The position numbers and the translations under genes are program-made. This document shows, one piece after another, positions 49,050 to 56,765 of a stretch of DNA of 64,000 bases. A model generated the notes under the pieces. It did no database searches, was not told the DNA's origin, and worked only from the letters and a program-made list of their open reading frames with translations. The stretch is from Streptomyces pyxinicus (GTDB taxonomy: Bacteria; Actinomycetota; Actinomycetes; Streptomycetales; Streptomycetaceae): positions 186,001 through 250,000 of the forward strand of contig NZ_JANUGP010000004.1 of the NCBI RefSeq assembly GCF_024753135.1, read 5' to 3'. Position 1 is the first letter of the stretch; the number at the start of each line of letters is the position of its first letter.

Positions 49050-50170
49050 GCGTTCGTCTCCCTGATCACCGTCGGCGAGGCCCCGGGCGGCCCCTCACTG
49101 CCGGCCTTGACGTTCTCGATACTGCGCAGTTGGTGCACGAGGCCGTACTGCGCGGCCGTCCGAGCGGCCTGGCCGAGAACGCGTAGCCCATCATCGCGGG
49201 TCGCCACGTCGGAGAGCAGGATGTGGCCGTGAGCGGTGTCCAGTCGTACACGTTGCATCGGTGAGTCGGTGCTCCCGCTACTTCGGGCGATGTCGATGAA
49301 GTGCAGGGCCTGGGTGAGGTCTCCGACGCCCCGGCGGGCCAGGGCTAGCTTCTGATGGGCCACCGACCAGTCGTCGGGTTCGGTGAGGTCTTCGAACTCA
49401 CGGGTCGCGGCCCGCATCACGCGGGTCGCGTAGTCGTGGTTGCCGTCCTTGCTGAGTGCCGTGCCCACCCACAGGCGGGCTCTGGCCCGGTCACGGCGAG
49501 AGAGCCGGTCGTCGACAGCGAGCGTCTCGTACGTACGGGCCGACGCCTCCAGGTCACCGGACATCTCCGCGACGACCGCGAGGGACAGATCGAGCTGGGC
49601 GACGCGGCGGGGGATGTCGAGCTGGGTGAAGATCGAGCGCGCGCCCGCGTAGGAGTGGCGTGCGGACAGTGGTCCGAGCACGGCGCCCCGATCACGCTTG
49701 AGGTCTCCGAGTAACGCGGTGGAGCGGGCGTAGAGGTACAGGCCCTTGTCGTCGAGTTCGGCGGCCGTGAAACGGTTGAGCCATCGGCCCAGCAGGTTGT
49801 CCGCGAAGGTGAAGTTCTGCCGGGACAAGGCGACAACGGCACGATCCAGGTCGTCGGTCCACGACTCGTACTCCCAGGCTCTGGGTCCGGCAGCCGTCAC
49901 CCGGCGCCCGGCTGCCGGCTGCCCGGGACCGGCCATTTCCGACAGGAGCGTTTCGAAGCGCAGGTGCACGGAGGCATCGGCGCGGCCGAGCGCGGTGTCG
50001 AGAATGGCCTGGGTGTCGGGGCGGGGCTCGGTCGCGGACCGGAGCTTTTCCCACTTCGAGATGGTCGCGACGGCGAGACCGAGTCGCTCGGCGAAAGCCC
50101 GCACACTCAGGCGGAGGGCGAGCCGCAAGGCTCTGGCCTCCAGGCCGGTCCAATGGTGCACGGTCGCCAC
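49046..50170 (-). CDS. XRE-type regulator with TPR-like region
   Basis: 374 residues from GTG 50170 (GGGAGCGACGC upstream). RALRLALRLSVRAFAERLGLAVATISKWEK is the helix-turn-helix. Residues 100-360 are helical repeats with paired ALxxG steps (RARLWVGTALSKDG, LALARRGVGDLTQALHFI), like Rgg/PlcR-style regulators that sense peptides. Divergent from the resolvase-like/ATPase/radical-SAM unit, so it likely controls both sides. Confidence 0.85.
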   Translation of the reverse strand: MATVHHWTGLEARALRLALRLSVRAFAERLGLAVATISKWEKLRSATEPRPDTQAILDTALGRADASVHLRFETLLSEMAGPGQPAAGRRVTAAGPRAWEYESWTDDLDRAVVALSRQNFTFADNLLGRWLNRFTAAELDDKGLYLYARSTALLGDLKRDRGAVLGPLSARHSYAGARSIFTQLDIPRRVAQLDLSLAVVAEMSGDLEASARTYETLAVDDRLSRRDRARARLWVGTALSKDGNHDYATRVMRAATREFEDLTEPDDWSVAHQKLALARRGVGDLTQALHFIDIARSSGSTDSPMQRVRLDTAHGHILLSDVATRDDGLRVLGQAARTAAQYGLVHQLRSIENVKAGSEGPPGASPTVIRETNA

Positions 50171-50325
50171 GCGTCGCTCCCTTCCACCAGCCATGGAAGC
50201 AGAAGCGTGCGGCCGGTGGGGCGGAAGTAGAGCGCAAGTGGAACAGCGGGCGATTCCCTGCGCGTTGGGGTACGGCGACGCTCAAGGGGTCACTCTTTCG
50301 CCGAGTCCCTTGGACGGTCACCAGC

Positions 50326-50754
50326 ATGGAACTCCTTACCGAGCACCGCCCGGTCAACGGGCCCGTCGTCTACGGCTTCCTGCGGCTGGTCGGCGTCTCT
50401 GTAGCCCGTCAAACGGCGTTACAGGCGTCACTGACGGAGTACTGCCGGATCCATGAGCTGCAGCTCTCCGGCGTCTTCAAGGACAGGCGCGCGACGACCG
50501 ATCCGACCTCCACCGCCTTCACCGGTCTGCTGGACGCGCTGGCCCTTCCCGATGTCTACGGCGTCATCGTCCCCGCCCTGTCCCACCTGGGACCGAAGCA
50601 CCTCGCCACCGAACGCACGCGCCGTATCGAGGCCACCGGCGCCCGCCTGCTGCTGGCCCGCCGTCCCCGCATCGGACCCGTCCACGTACCTCGCCACCAG
50701 ATCGCCCACCGCCGCTTCCCCGCACCACTTCGCCCCCTGAGCACGGAGTCATGA
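50326..50754 (+). CDS. Resolvase N-domain-like protein lacking the nucleophile
   Basis: 142 residues. GFLRLVGVSVARQTALQASLTEYCRIHELQL and LLDALALPDVYGVIVPALSHLG with TERTRRIEATGA match a serine recombinase catalytic fold, but the YxRVS segment is replaced by LRLVGVS without a catalytic Arg-Val-Ser, and there is no DNA-binding domain. Probably a non-recombining, regulatory or scaffold derivative. ATGA overlap to the ATPase gene. Confidence 0.7.
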   Translation: MELLTEHRPVNGPVVYGFLRLVGVSVARQTALQASLTEYCRIHELQLSGVFKDRRATTDPTSTAFTGLLDALALPDVYGVIVPALSHLGPKHLATERTRRIEATGARLLLARRPRIGPVHVPRHQIAHRRFPAPLRPLSTES

Positions 50755-51215
50755 GGCACCCCATGCCCGAGTCGCTTCAGCAGTTCTTCGACGCTCGACA
50801 CCAGTCCGTCCGCAAGGCAAGGGAGTTCGCCACCCGGGCGCTGGACGGCTGGGGCCTGACGAGCCGCACCGAGGACATCCGCCTGTGCGTCTCCGAACTC
50901 GCCACGAACGCCGTCGTCCACGGCACCGCCCGCGGGCACGGCTTCCTCGTCCGGCTCGACATCGACGACAACTGCGTACGCCTGGAAGTGCACGACAGCC
51001 GTCGCCAGCAGCCCGTCGTACGCGAGCCGGCCGTCACAGACACCTCCGGGAGGGGCCTGATGTTAGTGGCCGCGCTCTCCGACGATTGGGGAGTGAAGGA
51101 CCGTACCCCGCTCGGAAAGGTCATCTGGTCCTGCTTCAAGACCGCGGGCGACGACGCAACCCCGATCAGCCCTCCCGGCTCAGACCGCGACGACCGCCCT
51201 GTGGAGGTCCGATGA
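50751..51215 (+). CDS. HATPase_c protein (anti-sigma kinase-like)
   Basis: 154 residues. LCVSELATNAVVHG is the N box, VRLEVHDSRRQQP the G1-like region, and TSGRGLMLVAALSDDWGV the G2 motif, as in SpoIIAB/RsbW-type ATP-binding proteins. In Streptomyces, many such small ATPases flank radical-SAM and lanthipeptide-like sets. It may act as a regulator of the cluster. Coupled to the radical SAM gene. Confidence 0.85.
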   Translation: MRHPMPESLQQFFDARHQSVRKAREFATRALDGWGLTSRTEDIRLCVSELATNAVVHGTARGHGFLVRLDIDDNCVRLEVHDSRRQQPVVREPAVTDTSGRGLMLVAALSDDWGVKDRTPLGKVIWSCFKTAGDDATPISPPGSDRDDRPVEVR

Positions 51216-52372
51216 CCACAACCGACACACCGGATCGGGCTGCGCCTGCCGCAGCAAGCACGCGTCTCGTGGCCAGCCCGTTCCTCGCCCAGCACCTCCT
51301 TCTTCAGCCAGGCCGTGCGGTCGGTGTGCGCATTCCTGAAATCCGCTACGAGGAGCTGCGCGCCGCGAGCCACGGGGGAGACCCCCTGCCCGCCTGGCTT
51401 GCCGATGCCGCGCGGCAGGCGTGGGGCATCGAACTGCCTGACGGGCCGGTCGGCGATCTCGTCCTCGTCCGCGAGCGTTCGCCGTACGGGTACGCGAAGG
51501 CATCCTGGGAGATCAACCTCGGCTGCGACTACGACTGCGAGTTCTGCTCCCTCGGCGAGAAGCGCTTCGAGGGCCTGGACTGGACGGGCAAACAGCAGCT
51601 CCTGCGGACGATGCGGGACGCGGGGGTGCTCTGGCTGCAGATCACGGGCGGCGAGGCACTGATCGACCGCGAGTTCGGCGCGGCCTACGAGTACGCCCAC
51701 CAGCTCGGGATGATGGTGCAGGTCTCCTCGAACGGCTCGTCCCTGCGCAAGCAGCCCATCCGCGACATGTTCGCCCGCCACCGGCCCTACCGGCTCACCC
51801 TCAGCGTCTACGGCGCCAGCGCTGGCACGTACGACAAGGTCACCCGCAACCGCGGCGCGTTCGACCGGTTCATCCAGGGCCTCGACGCCACCCACCACGA
51901 TCAGCTGCCGGTCCGGCTCAACGTGATCGTGTCCGACGACAACGCACACGAACTCGACGCCATGGTCGCCCTGTGCGAGCGCTATGGCTTCCCGCACCAG
52001 GTCTTCACCAACATGTCGCCGACCATCGACGGCGAGGCGAACCCACTGGCGACCCAGGCCGAGGGCCACATCAAGGCCCGCAGCGTCTTCGCCGGCTGCA
52101 ACGCGGGCCGGACCTTCTTCCACGTGAACCCGCACGGGATCGCGTCCGTCTGCAAGGTCGGCCGCGACCCGAGCGTGAACCTCGTGACCGAGGGCGTCGC
52201 CGCCCTCCCCCGGCTCGGCGCCATCGCCGAGTCCCTACAGCTCCGCACCGGTGGATGCTCCGGCTGCACGAAGGTCGGCACCTGCCGTACCTGCCGGCCG
52301 CTGGCCAAGCTCTACCAGGAGGCGGGGGACCGTCGAGAGCTCTACTGCCAACACGGAGGCTACGGATCATGA
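51212..52372 (+). CDS. Radical SAM-SPASM peptide-modifying enzyme
   Basis: 386 residues. The ATG overlaps the ATPase stop. CDYDCEFC (C105, C109, C112) binds the radical-SAM 4Fe-4S cluster; LWLQITGGEAL is the GGE motif. The SPASM-like end has GCNAGRTFF, ASVCKVG, GGCSGCTKVGTCRTCRPL and YCQHGG, sites for auxiliary clusters. N-terminal residues 15-100 resemble a RiPP-precursor-binding region. Such enzymes form C-C or thioether links in peptides. Its stop overlaps the start of the candidate precursor gene. Confidence 0.9.
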   Translation: MTTTDTPDRAAPAAASTRLVASPFLAQHLLLQPGRAVGVRIPEIRYEELRAASHGGDPLPAWLADAARQAWGIELPDGPVGDLVLVRERSPYGYAKASWEINLGCDYDCEFCSLGEKRFEGLDWTGKQQLLRTMRDAGVLWLQITGGEALIDREFGAAYEYAHQLGMMVQVSSNGSSLRKQPIRDMFARHRPYRLTLSVYGASAGTYDKVTRNRGAFDRFIQGLDATHHDQLPVRLNVIVSDDNAHELDAMVALCERYGFPHQVFTNMSPTIDGEANPLATQAEGHIKARSVFAGCNAGRTFFHVNPHGIASVCKVGRDPSVNLVTEGVAALPRLGAIAESLQLRTGGCSGCTKVGTCRTCRPLAKLYQEAGDRRELYCQHGGYGS

Positions 52373-52581
52373 CCCCACCCACCACAACCCTCACCCCGCC
52401 ACGCGAACCGGTGCTGCTCACCATCGGACGGCGCCCCACCGATGGTGCAACCGGCGCCCTGGCCGTGCCACTTCCGGCCGCAGCCATCCGTGACGACGAG
52501 GTCCAGATCATCGCCGACCTGGACGAGGCCGCCGAAGGCGCCGAGTGCAGCTGCTCGGCCGGCGACGACCAGCCGTACTAG
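52369..52581 (+). CDS. Candidate RiPP precursor peptide
   Basis: 70 residues. Thr/Pro-rich start, then VLLTIGRRPTDGATG, an Ala-Pro centre and an acidic AADLDEAAEG segment before the core candidate AECSCSAGDDQPY with two Cys and several Ser/Asp/Tyr. ATGA coupling to the radical SAM gene and a ribosome binding site (GGAGGCTACGGATC) support co-expression. An ADLD motif near the core recalls FxLD-family lanthipeptide leaders. No modified product is known. Confidence 0.65.
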   Translation: MTPPTTTLTPPREPVLLTIGRRPTDGATGALAVPLPAAAIRDDEVQIIADLDEAAEGAECSCSAGDDQPY

Positions 52582-52625
52582 ACACACCGCAGGCGGGCGC
52601 CGCACCGCTCGCGTACGCGCCCCAT

Positions 52626-52664
52626 GAGTGCCGCCCCGGTCATACCCTGTCTGGGGCGGCACTC
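52626..52664. terminator. Terminator of the radical-SAM unit
   Basis: GAGTGCCGCCCC and GGGGCGGCACTC, a 12-bp stem with a 15-base loop. It isolates the phosphotransferase gene. Confidence 0.8.
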
Positions 52665-52695
52665 CCTTGTCTCCGAGCCCCATGAGGAACCGCGC

Positions 52696-53532
52696 GTGTC
52701 CATGTCTCGCATTCCCTTCGAGCAGCTCCCCGCCGACGTCCGCCAAGCTGTCACCGACAAGACCGGCCCCGTGCATCAGGCGGTGACCATGACCGGCGGC
52801 ATGAACTCCGGCGTCGCCTCCGTCCTGGAGACCGAGAGCGGTAGCGTTTTCGTGAAGGGCATCGCGAGTGATCATCCGCAGGTCGCAGCACAGCGCCGCG
52901 AGGCGGAGATCGCCCCCCACCTGCCCACGTCCTGTCCCCGCCTGTACTGGCACCTGGAAGTCGGTGGATGGAGCCTTCTCGGATACGAGGTCCTCAGCGG
53001 TCGCCACGCCGACTACAGCCCCAGCTCGGCCGACTTGGAGCTCGTAGAAGCCGCGCTCACCGAACTGCAACGGATCACCGTTCCGGCCGACATCGAGATC
53101 AAGGACGCGGTGGACCGCTGGGCGGACTACGCTCCGCCCGGAACGCTCCAGCACTTCACCGGCAACACCCTGCTGCACACCGATTTCGCACCGCACAATG
53201 TCCTGATCGCCGACGGGCGTGCCCGTCTCATCGACTGGGCGTGGCCTACGCGCGGGGCGGCGTGGATCGATCCAGGCGCCTTGGCGCTGAGGCTCATGGA
53301 GGCTGGCCACCCGGCGGAGGACGCGATCGTGTTCGCAGGCCGCTTCCCGTCGTGGCGGAACACCGATCCGGAGGCACTGGCGGCATTCGGTTCCGCATCT
53401 GCGGCGCTGTGGCGAGAAATCGCCCAGGAGGATCCAACGCCCTGGAAGCAGCGGATGGCCAAGCGGGCCGCTGCGTTCAGGCTCGTGCTCCTCAGCGGGT
53501 CCACGCCCGCCGTCGGATCTACCTCGTCTTGA
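52696..53532 (+). CDS. Aminoglycoside phosphotransferase-like kinase
   Basis: 278 residues from GTG (GAGGAACCGCGC upstream). LLHTDFAPHNVLI is the HxDxxxxN catalytic loop and ARLIDWAWP the DFG-equivalent metal Asp. N-lobe SGSVFVKGIASDH has the conserved Lys. Family members phosphorylate aminoglycosides, choline or peptides. It is commonly seen next to radical-SAM/XRE sets of this kind, so a role in resistance or peptide maturation can be considered. Confidence 0.88.
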   Translation: MSMSRIPFEQLPADVRQAVTDKTGPVHQAVTMTGGMNSGVASVLETESGSVFVKGIASDHPQVAAQRREAEIAPHLPTSCPRLYWHLEVGGWSLLGYEVLSGRHADYSPSSADLELVEAALTELQRITVPADIEIKDAVDRWADYAPPGTLQHFTGNTLLHTDFAPHNVLIADGRARLIDWAWPTRGAAWIDPGALALRLMEAGHPAEDAIVFAGRFPSWRNTDPEALAAFGSASAALWREIAQEDPTPWKQRMAKRAAAFRLVLLSGSTPAVGSTSS

Positions 53533-53791
53533 ACTCGATCTTTCCGGTACTCATGAGGAAGTTCCCACTCGAGTACAGCGAGGGTCGGGCCCCAACGTGG
53601 TTTCCGCTGTACTTCTCCACATGCCGGATCTCCACCCCGCCTGGACCATTGAATTCGATCAAGGCAATGGCGACCCAGCAGGACAGGTTTCGGTTGTTGA
53701 ACAAGGGCACCGTCACCGCTGACCCGCGCCCATCCGTGACCACCACCTGAGCGCCGTACGACTTCCGGTCGCTTGCCTTCGCCTGAAGCAA
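53519..53791 (-). CDS. Small protein, possible fragment
   Basis: 90 codons from a weak TTG start without ribosome binding site. It has VVVTDGRGSAVTVPLFNNRNL and GVEIRHVEKYSGNH, plausible beta-rich protein, but lower GC than neighbours and overlap with the kinase stop suggest a truncated or transferred gene. Unrecognised. Confidence 0.35.
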   Translation of the reverse strand: MLQAKASDRKSYGAQVVVTDGRGSAVTVPLFNNRNLSCWVAIALIEFNGPGGVEIRHVEKYSGNHVGARPSLYSSGNFLMSTGKIEFKTR

Positions 53792-53850
53792 GCAGTTCCT
53801 GGCTGCCTGCTTACGCGGTGGGTGGGATTCAGTGAAACGTCCAGGGGTGG

Positions 53851-54987
53851 CTAGCCCGCGGTGAGATCGCCGGAGAGGCTGATCTCGATGGGGCGCTTCA
53901 GCTTGCTGCCGTATTTCCAGTCCAGGACGCCGTCGTGTTGGAGGCGCCCGACGACGATGCCTGGGGCGATGCCAGCCCGGCGGGCGAAGGCTGTGATGTT
54001 GGTGAAGGGCATGGGGCGCTGGGCAAGTTGCTTGTAGGCGGCCGCGTGCTCGGGCGGGATGAGGGTTTCCCTGGCGAAGGCGTCTGCTTCGTCCTCGCTG
54101 CGGTCTCCTTCGGGGGTCGTGTCGTCGTCACGGCTTGTGTTGTCGATGAAAGTGAGGCGTTTGCCGTGCAGGAGGACATGGCCGAGCTCGTGGAACACGG
54201 TGAACCAGAAATGGTCGTCCTTCTTGAACCGGCCGCTGAGGGCGACTCCGACCTTTTCCGGGGTGAGCCATCGGGTGACGCCGGAGACGCGACTGTTGGG
54301 GGGCGCGGCAACGAACACCACCGCGACGCCGGCTCGGGCGCACAGGCGCGGGATTTCGGTGCGCCAGACGGCGGGTTCCTTGACGGTCAGGGCTCGCAGC
54401 TGGGGAAGTAGCTCAAGCAGGGCCGCGCGGTCGTAGGGTGCGCAGGGGATTTCGCGTGCTCTGAGTTCGGCCTGGCGCAGCCAGACGGCGGTGGCGTAGT
54501 CGTCCGGCGTGAGGACGGTGGAACGCCGGAAGGCAGTCCGGTAGCTGCCCCACACGTTCTCTGCAACCTCGGGGTCGGCGACCCCGAAGAACGCCAGCAG
54601 ATGCTCGAGATTGTCCACCGTGCGCTCTTTGGTCGGCAGGATGCCCCGCTTGACCAACTCTTGCAGGGAGAAGCGGTCGAGCCAGTCGAGGCGGTGGCTG
54701 AGGGCTTCACGGCTCTGGGTGCGGCTGACATGGGTGCGCCAGGCGGCTTCCATCTGGTTCCACAGCGAAGCCGGGATTCCGACGGCCCGCTCCAGCAGAA
54801 GAGCAGTCTCGGGGGTGAGGACAGCGCTGCCCTGAACGATCTGGTTGACGTGCTTGGTCGACAGCCCGGTGCGGCGGGCAAGGTCCGCCTGGGGGATACC
54901 AAGGGCGTCGAGCTGTTCTTTCAGGGTGTCGCCCGGAGGCAGGACTTCATCCGGTGCGAACGGGTGCGGGGCGGAGGGCGGAGTCAC
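53851..54987 (-). CDS. HigA-type antitoxin fused to ImmA/IrrE-like peptidase
   Basis: 378 residues. Residues 20-80 are an XRE HTH (LKEQLDALGIPQADLARRTG). A helical linker leads to the M78 zinc protease with HELGHVLLHG (about 262-270) and downstream SEDEADAFARETL where Glu/Asp complete the site. The fusion is common in antitoxins whose own protease half regulates stability. Downstream of the toxin by 49 bases, so toxin-first order. Confidence 0.85.
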   Translation of the reverse strand: MTPPSAPHPFAPDEVLPPGDTLKEQLDALGIPQADLARRTGLSTKHVNQIVQGSAVLTPETALLLERAVGIPASLWNQMEAAWRTHVSRTQSREALSHRLDWLDRFSLQELVKRGILPTKERTVDNLEHLLAFFGVADPEVAENVWGSYRTAFRRSTVLTPDDYATAVWLRQAELRAREIPCAPYDRAALLELLPQLRALTVKEPAVWRTEIPRLCARAGVAVVFVAAPPNSRVSGVTRWLTPEKVGVALSGRFKKDDHFWFTVFHELGHVLLHGKRLTFIDNTSRDDDTTPEGDRSEDEADAFARETLIPPEHAAAYKQLAQRPMPFTNITAFARRAGIAPGIVVGRLQHDGVLDWKYGSKLKRPIEISLSGDLTAG

Positions 54988-55036
54988 GTGAGTGCCTCTC
55001 GGTCGGCGAGGCTGCGGGGCGGGCCTGGTGGCGGGA

Positions 55037-55411
55037 TCAGGGGCGGTGGATCGCTGCGACGATCACAGCGCGTACGGCGTGCTCGTTGAGGGTGCCGTCG
55101 TCGAGGGTGCCGGGCGGGTCGTCGCGCGGGCGGACCACGAGATCGCCGTGATCACCGAGCGACACCAGCAGAGTGAAGCAGTCCCCGTTGGCTGCGGGCC
55201 GCAGCCGCGCGGCCGCAACGTGGCGCAGGTCAGCCAGGTGGTGGGCGGCCTCCATCTGGCCAAGACGCCGGAGCAGGGTGGTCGCCCCATCGGGGCCTAA
55301 ACGGTCCCTGCGGGCAGGGCCACTGTTGCAGACACGGGCGAGCTCGGCGTCCTCGAAGACGATCTCCACCAGCGACCTCAGAATCCTTTTCCGTGTACCT
55401 ACTGCTTCCAT
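55037..55411 (-). CDS. HigB/ParE-like toxin
   Basis: 124 residues from ATG 55411 (GGGAGGATAGC upstream). VEIVFEDAELARVCN, RRDRLGPDGATTLLRRLGQM and HHLADL resemble the HigB mRNA-interferase fold, but the C-terminal part (FTLLVSLGDHGDLVVRP) is longer than usual. It likely cleaves ribosome-bound mRNA and is countered by the adjacent antitoxin. Confidence 0.7.
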   Translation of the reverse strand: MEAVGTRKRILRSLVEIVFEDAELARVCNSGPARRDRLGPDGATTLLRRLGQMEAAHHLADLRHVAAARLRPAANGDCFTLLVSLGDHGDLVVRPRDDPPGTLDDGTLNEHAVRAVIVAAIHRP

Positions 55412-55439
55412 GCTATCCTCCCGATCAAGGTACACAAGA

Positions 55440-55466
55440 TTTCATATACCTACTGGGTAAATGAAA
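55440..55466. promoter_or_regulatory. 27-bp operator palindrome before the toxin gene
   Basis: TTTCATATACC-TACTG-GGTAAATGAAA, ten of eleven positions paired. AGGTACAC and GTGTACCT half sites are nearby at 55394-55438. It is in the 117-base divergent gap, so it could control both the toxin-antitoxin unit and the small basic gene. Confidence 0.6.
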
Positions 55467-55528
55467 CTCTGGAGTAGGGTGTGGCGTGTGTTCCCGCAGG
55501 CCACCGCAGAAGATCGGAAGGACAGCCC

Positions 55529-55669
55529 ATGGCAGGCAAGAGCAGCGCATCCAACGGCAAGCGGGGCCGCAGTGCCATCACGGGCCGGTTCGTGAAGCAG
55601 GCCACCGTGAAGCGGCACCCGAAGACAACGACCAACGAGAGCATCGGCAAGGGCGGCAGGAAGAAGTAG
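55529..55669 (+). CDS. 46-residue basic protein upstream of CBASS
   Basis: Starts MAGKSSASNGKRGRSAITGRF and has VKQATVKRHPKTT with a Lys-rich end: about 30% Lys/Arg, no acid core. The RSAITGRFVxxAT signature recurs in many small, uncharacterised bacterial proteins beside mobile or defence genes. It may be a nucleic-acid binder. It is followed 91 bases later by the CD-NTase. Confidence 0.65.
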   Translation: MAGKSSASNGKRGRSAITGRFVKQATVKRHPKTTTNESIGKGGRKK

Positions 55670-55760
55670 GCCGCCAGCCCCTCACGACGGACCTCGCATT
55701 GTCAGTGGTGTGAGGCAGGCTCAGCAGACCAATGCAGTCACGACCAGACCGGAGGGCCCG

Positions 55761-56765
55761 ATGGCTCACCTCAAGCAGCAGTTCAAGGACGCGCTGAGCT
55801 CCATCGAGCCCGGCGACGACAAGACCAACGCGCCAGAGGCGCATCGCCTCGTCCGTGACGCCCTCAAGGCTGACTCCAAGCTCGCCGAGTACGGCGTCAG
55901 CCCGATCCTGATCGGCTCCTACAAGCGCAACGTGTCGATCCGCAGGATCAAGGACGTCGACGTGTTCGTGCGCCTGCCCGATGTTCCGAGCGACGTCACG
56001 TCGACGGACATCCTCGACAGGTTCTTCAAGGTCCTGCATGCAGAGTTCGGCACCGACGCCGACGGGCACCGGCGCACCAAGCGTCAGGACCGGAGCCTGC
56101 AGGTCTCCTTCCCGGAGTACGACCTCTACGTCGACGCGGTGCCCGCCCGCCCCTACGGCGACGGAACCTGGGAGATCCCCCAGAAGGGCGACGAGAACGA
56201 GTGGGTGCGCACCAACCCAGACGGGCTGACGGACCTCTCGAGCACGATGAACGCGGACCACGACGAGTACTACGTACCGACCGTCAAACTGCTTCGCCAG
56301 ACTCGTCGCGCCCTGCTCGGCACGAAGAAGCCCGGCGGATTCTTCATTGAAATGGCCGCCTACCAGGCGTTCGACTCAGGCGCAGTCTCGGGCAACGACC
56401 AGGCGGAGTACTACGTCTCCGCTCTCCGGGAGGTCAGCAAGATCATAGAAAACTTCGTGACCTACGGCATCGCGGTGACCGACCCGACCCTGCCCGGACA
56501 CACCATCCACATCCGGGCGACCGACGATGAACTGGACACCGCGCGTACGCGGTTCAACGACGCCGCGACGTCGGCAGAAGCTGCGCTCGCCGAGGAGGAC
56601 GCGGGCAAGGCCGCGCTGGCGTTCCGGAAACTGCTGGGAAAGAACGGCGATGGAGATACGGTCTTCCCGATGCCCCCCGGCTTCAACGAGGACGGCAGCA
56701 AGAAGGCATCCGCGATCTCGCCCGGCGCCCGCGTCGTTCCTGCCGGCAAGAGGACCTTCGGGTGA
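55761..56765 (+). CDS. CD-NTase (CBASS cyclic oligonucleotide synthase)
   Basis: 334 residues from ATG with GGAGG before it. GSYKRN (GS at 52-53), DVD (Asp65, Asp67) and a third Asp in YVDAVP (125) make the nucleotidyltransferase site. DEYYVPTVKLLRQTRRALLG and the GGFFIEMAAYQAFDSG region match the helical C-lobe of SMODS enzymes. On phage attack it would make a cyclic di- or trinucleotide that activates the effector. Cap2 overlaps by ATGA, as in type II CBASS. Confidence 0.88.
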   Translation: MAHLKQQFKDALSSIEPGDDKTNAPEAHRLVRDALKADSKLAEYGVSPILIGSYKRNVSIRRIKDVDVFVRLPDVPSDVTSTDILDRFFKVLHAEFGTDADGHRRTKRQDRSLQVSFPEYDLYVDAVPARPYGDGTWEIPQKGDENEWVRTNPDGLTDLSSTMNADHDEYYVPTVKLLRQTRRALLGTKKPGGFFIEMAAYQAFDSGAVSGNDQAEYYVSALREVSKIIENFVTYGIAVTDPTLPGHTIHIRATDDELDTARTRFNDAATSAEAALAEEDAGKAALAFRKLLGKNGDGDTVFPMPPGFNEDGSKKASAISPGARVVPAGKRTFG

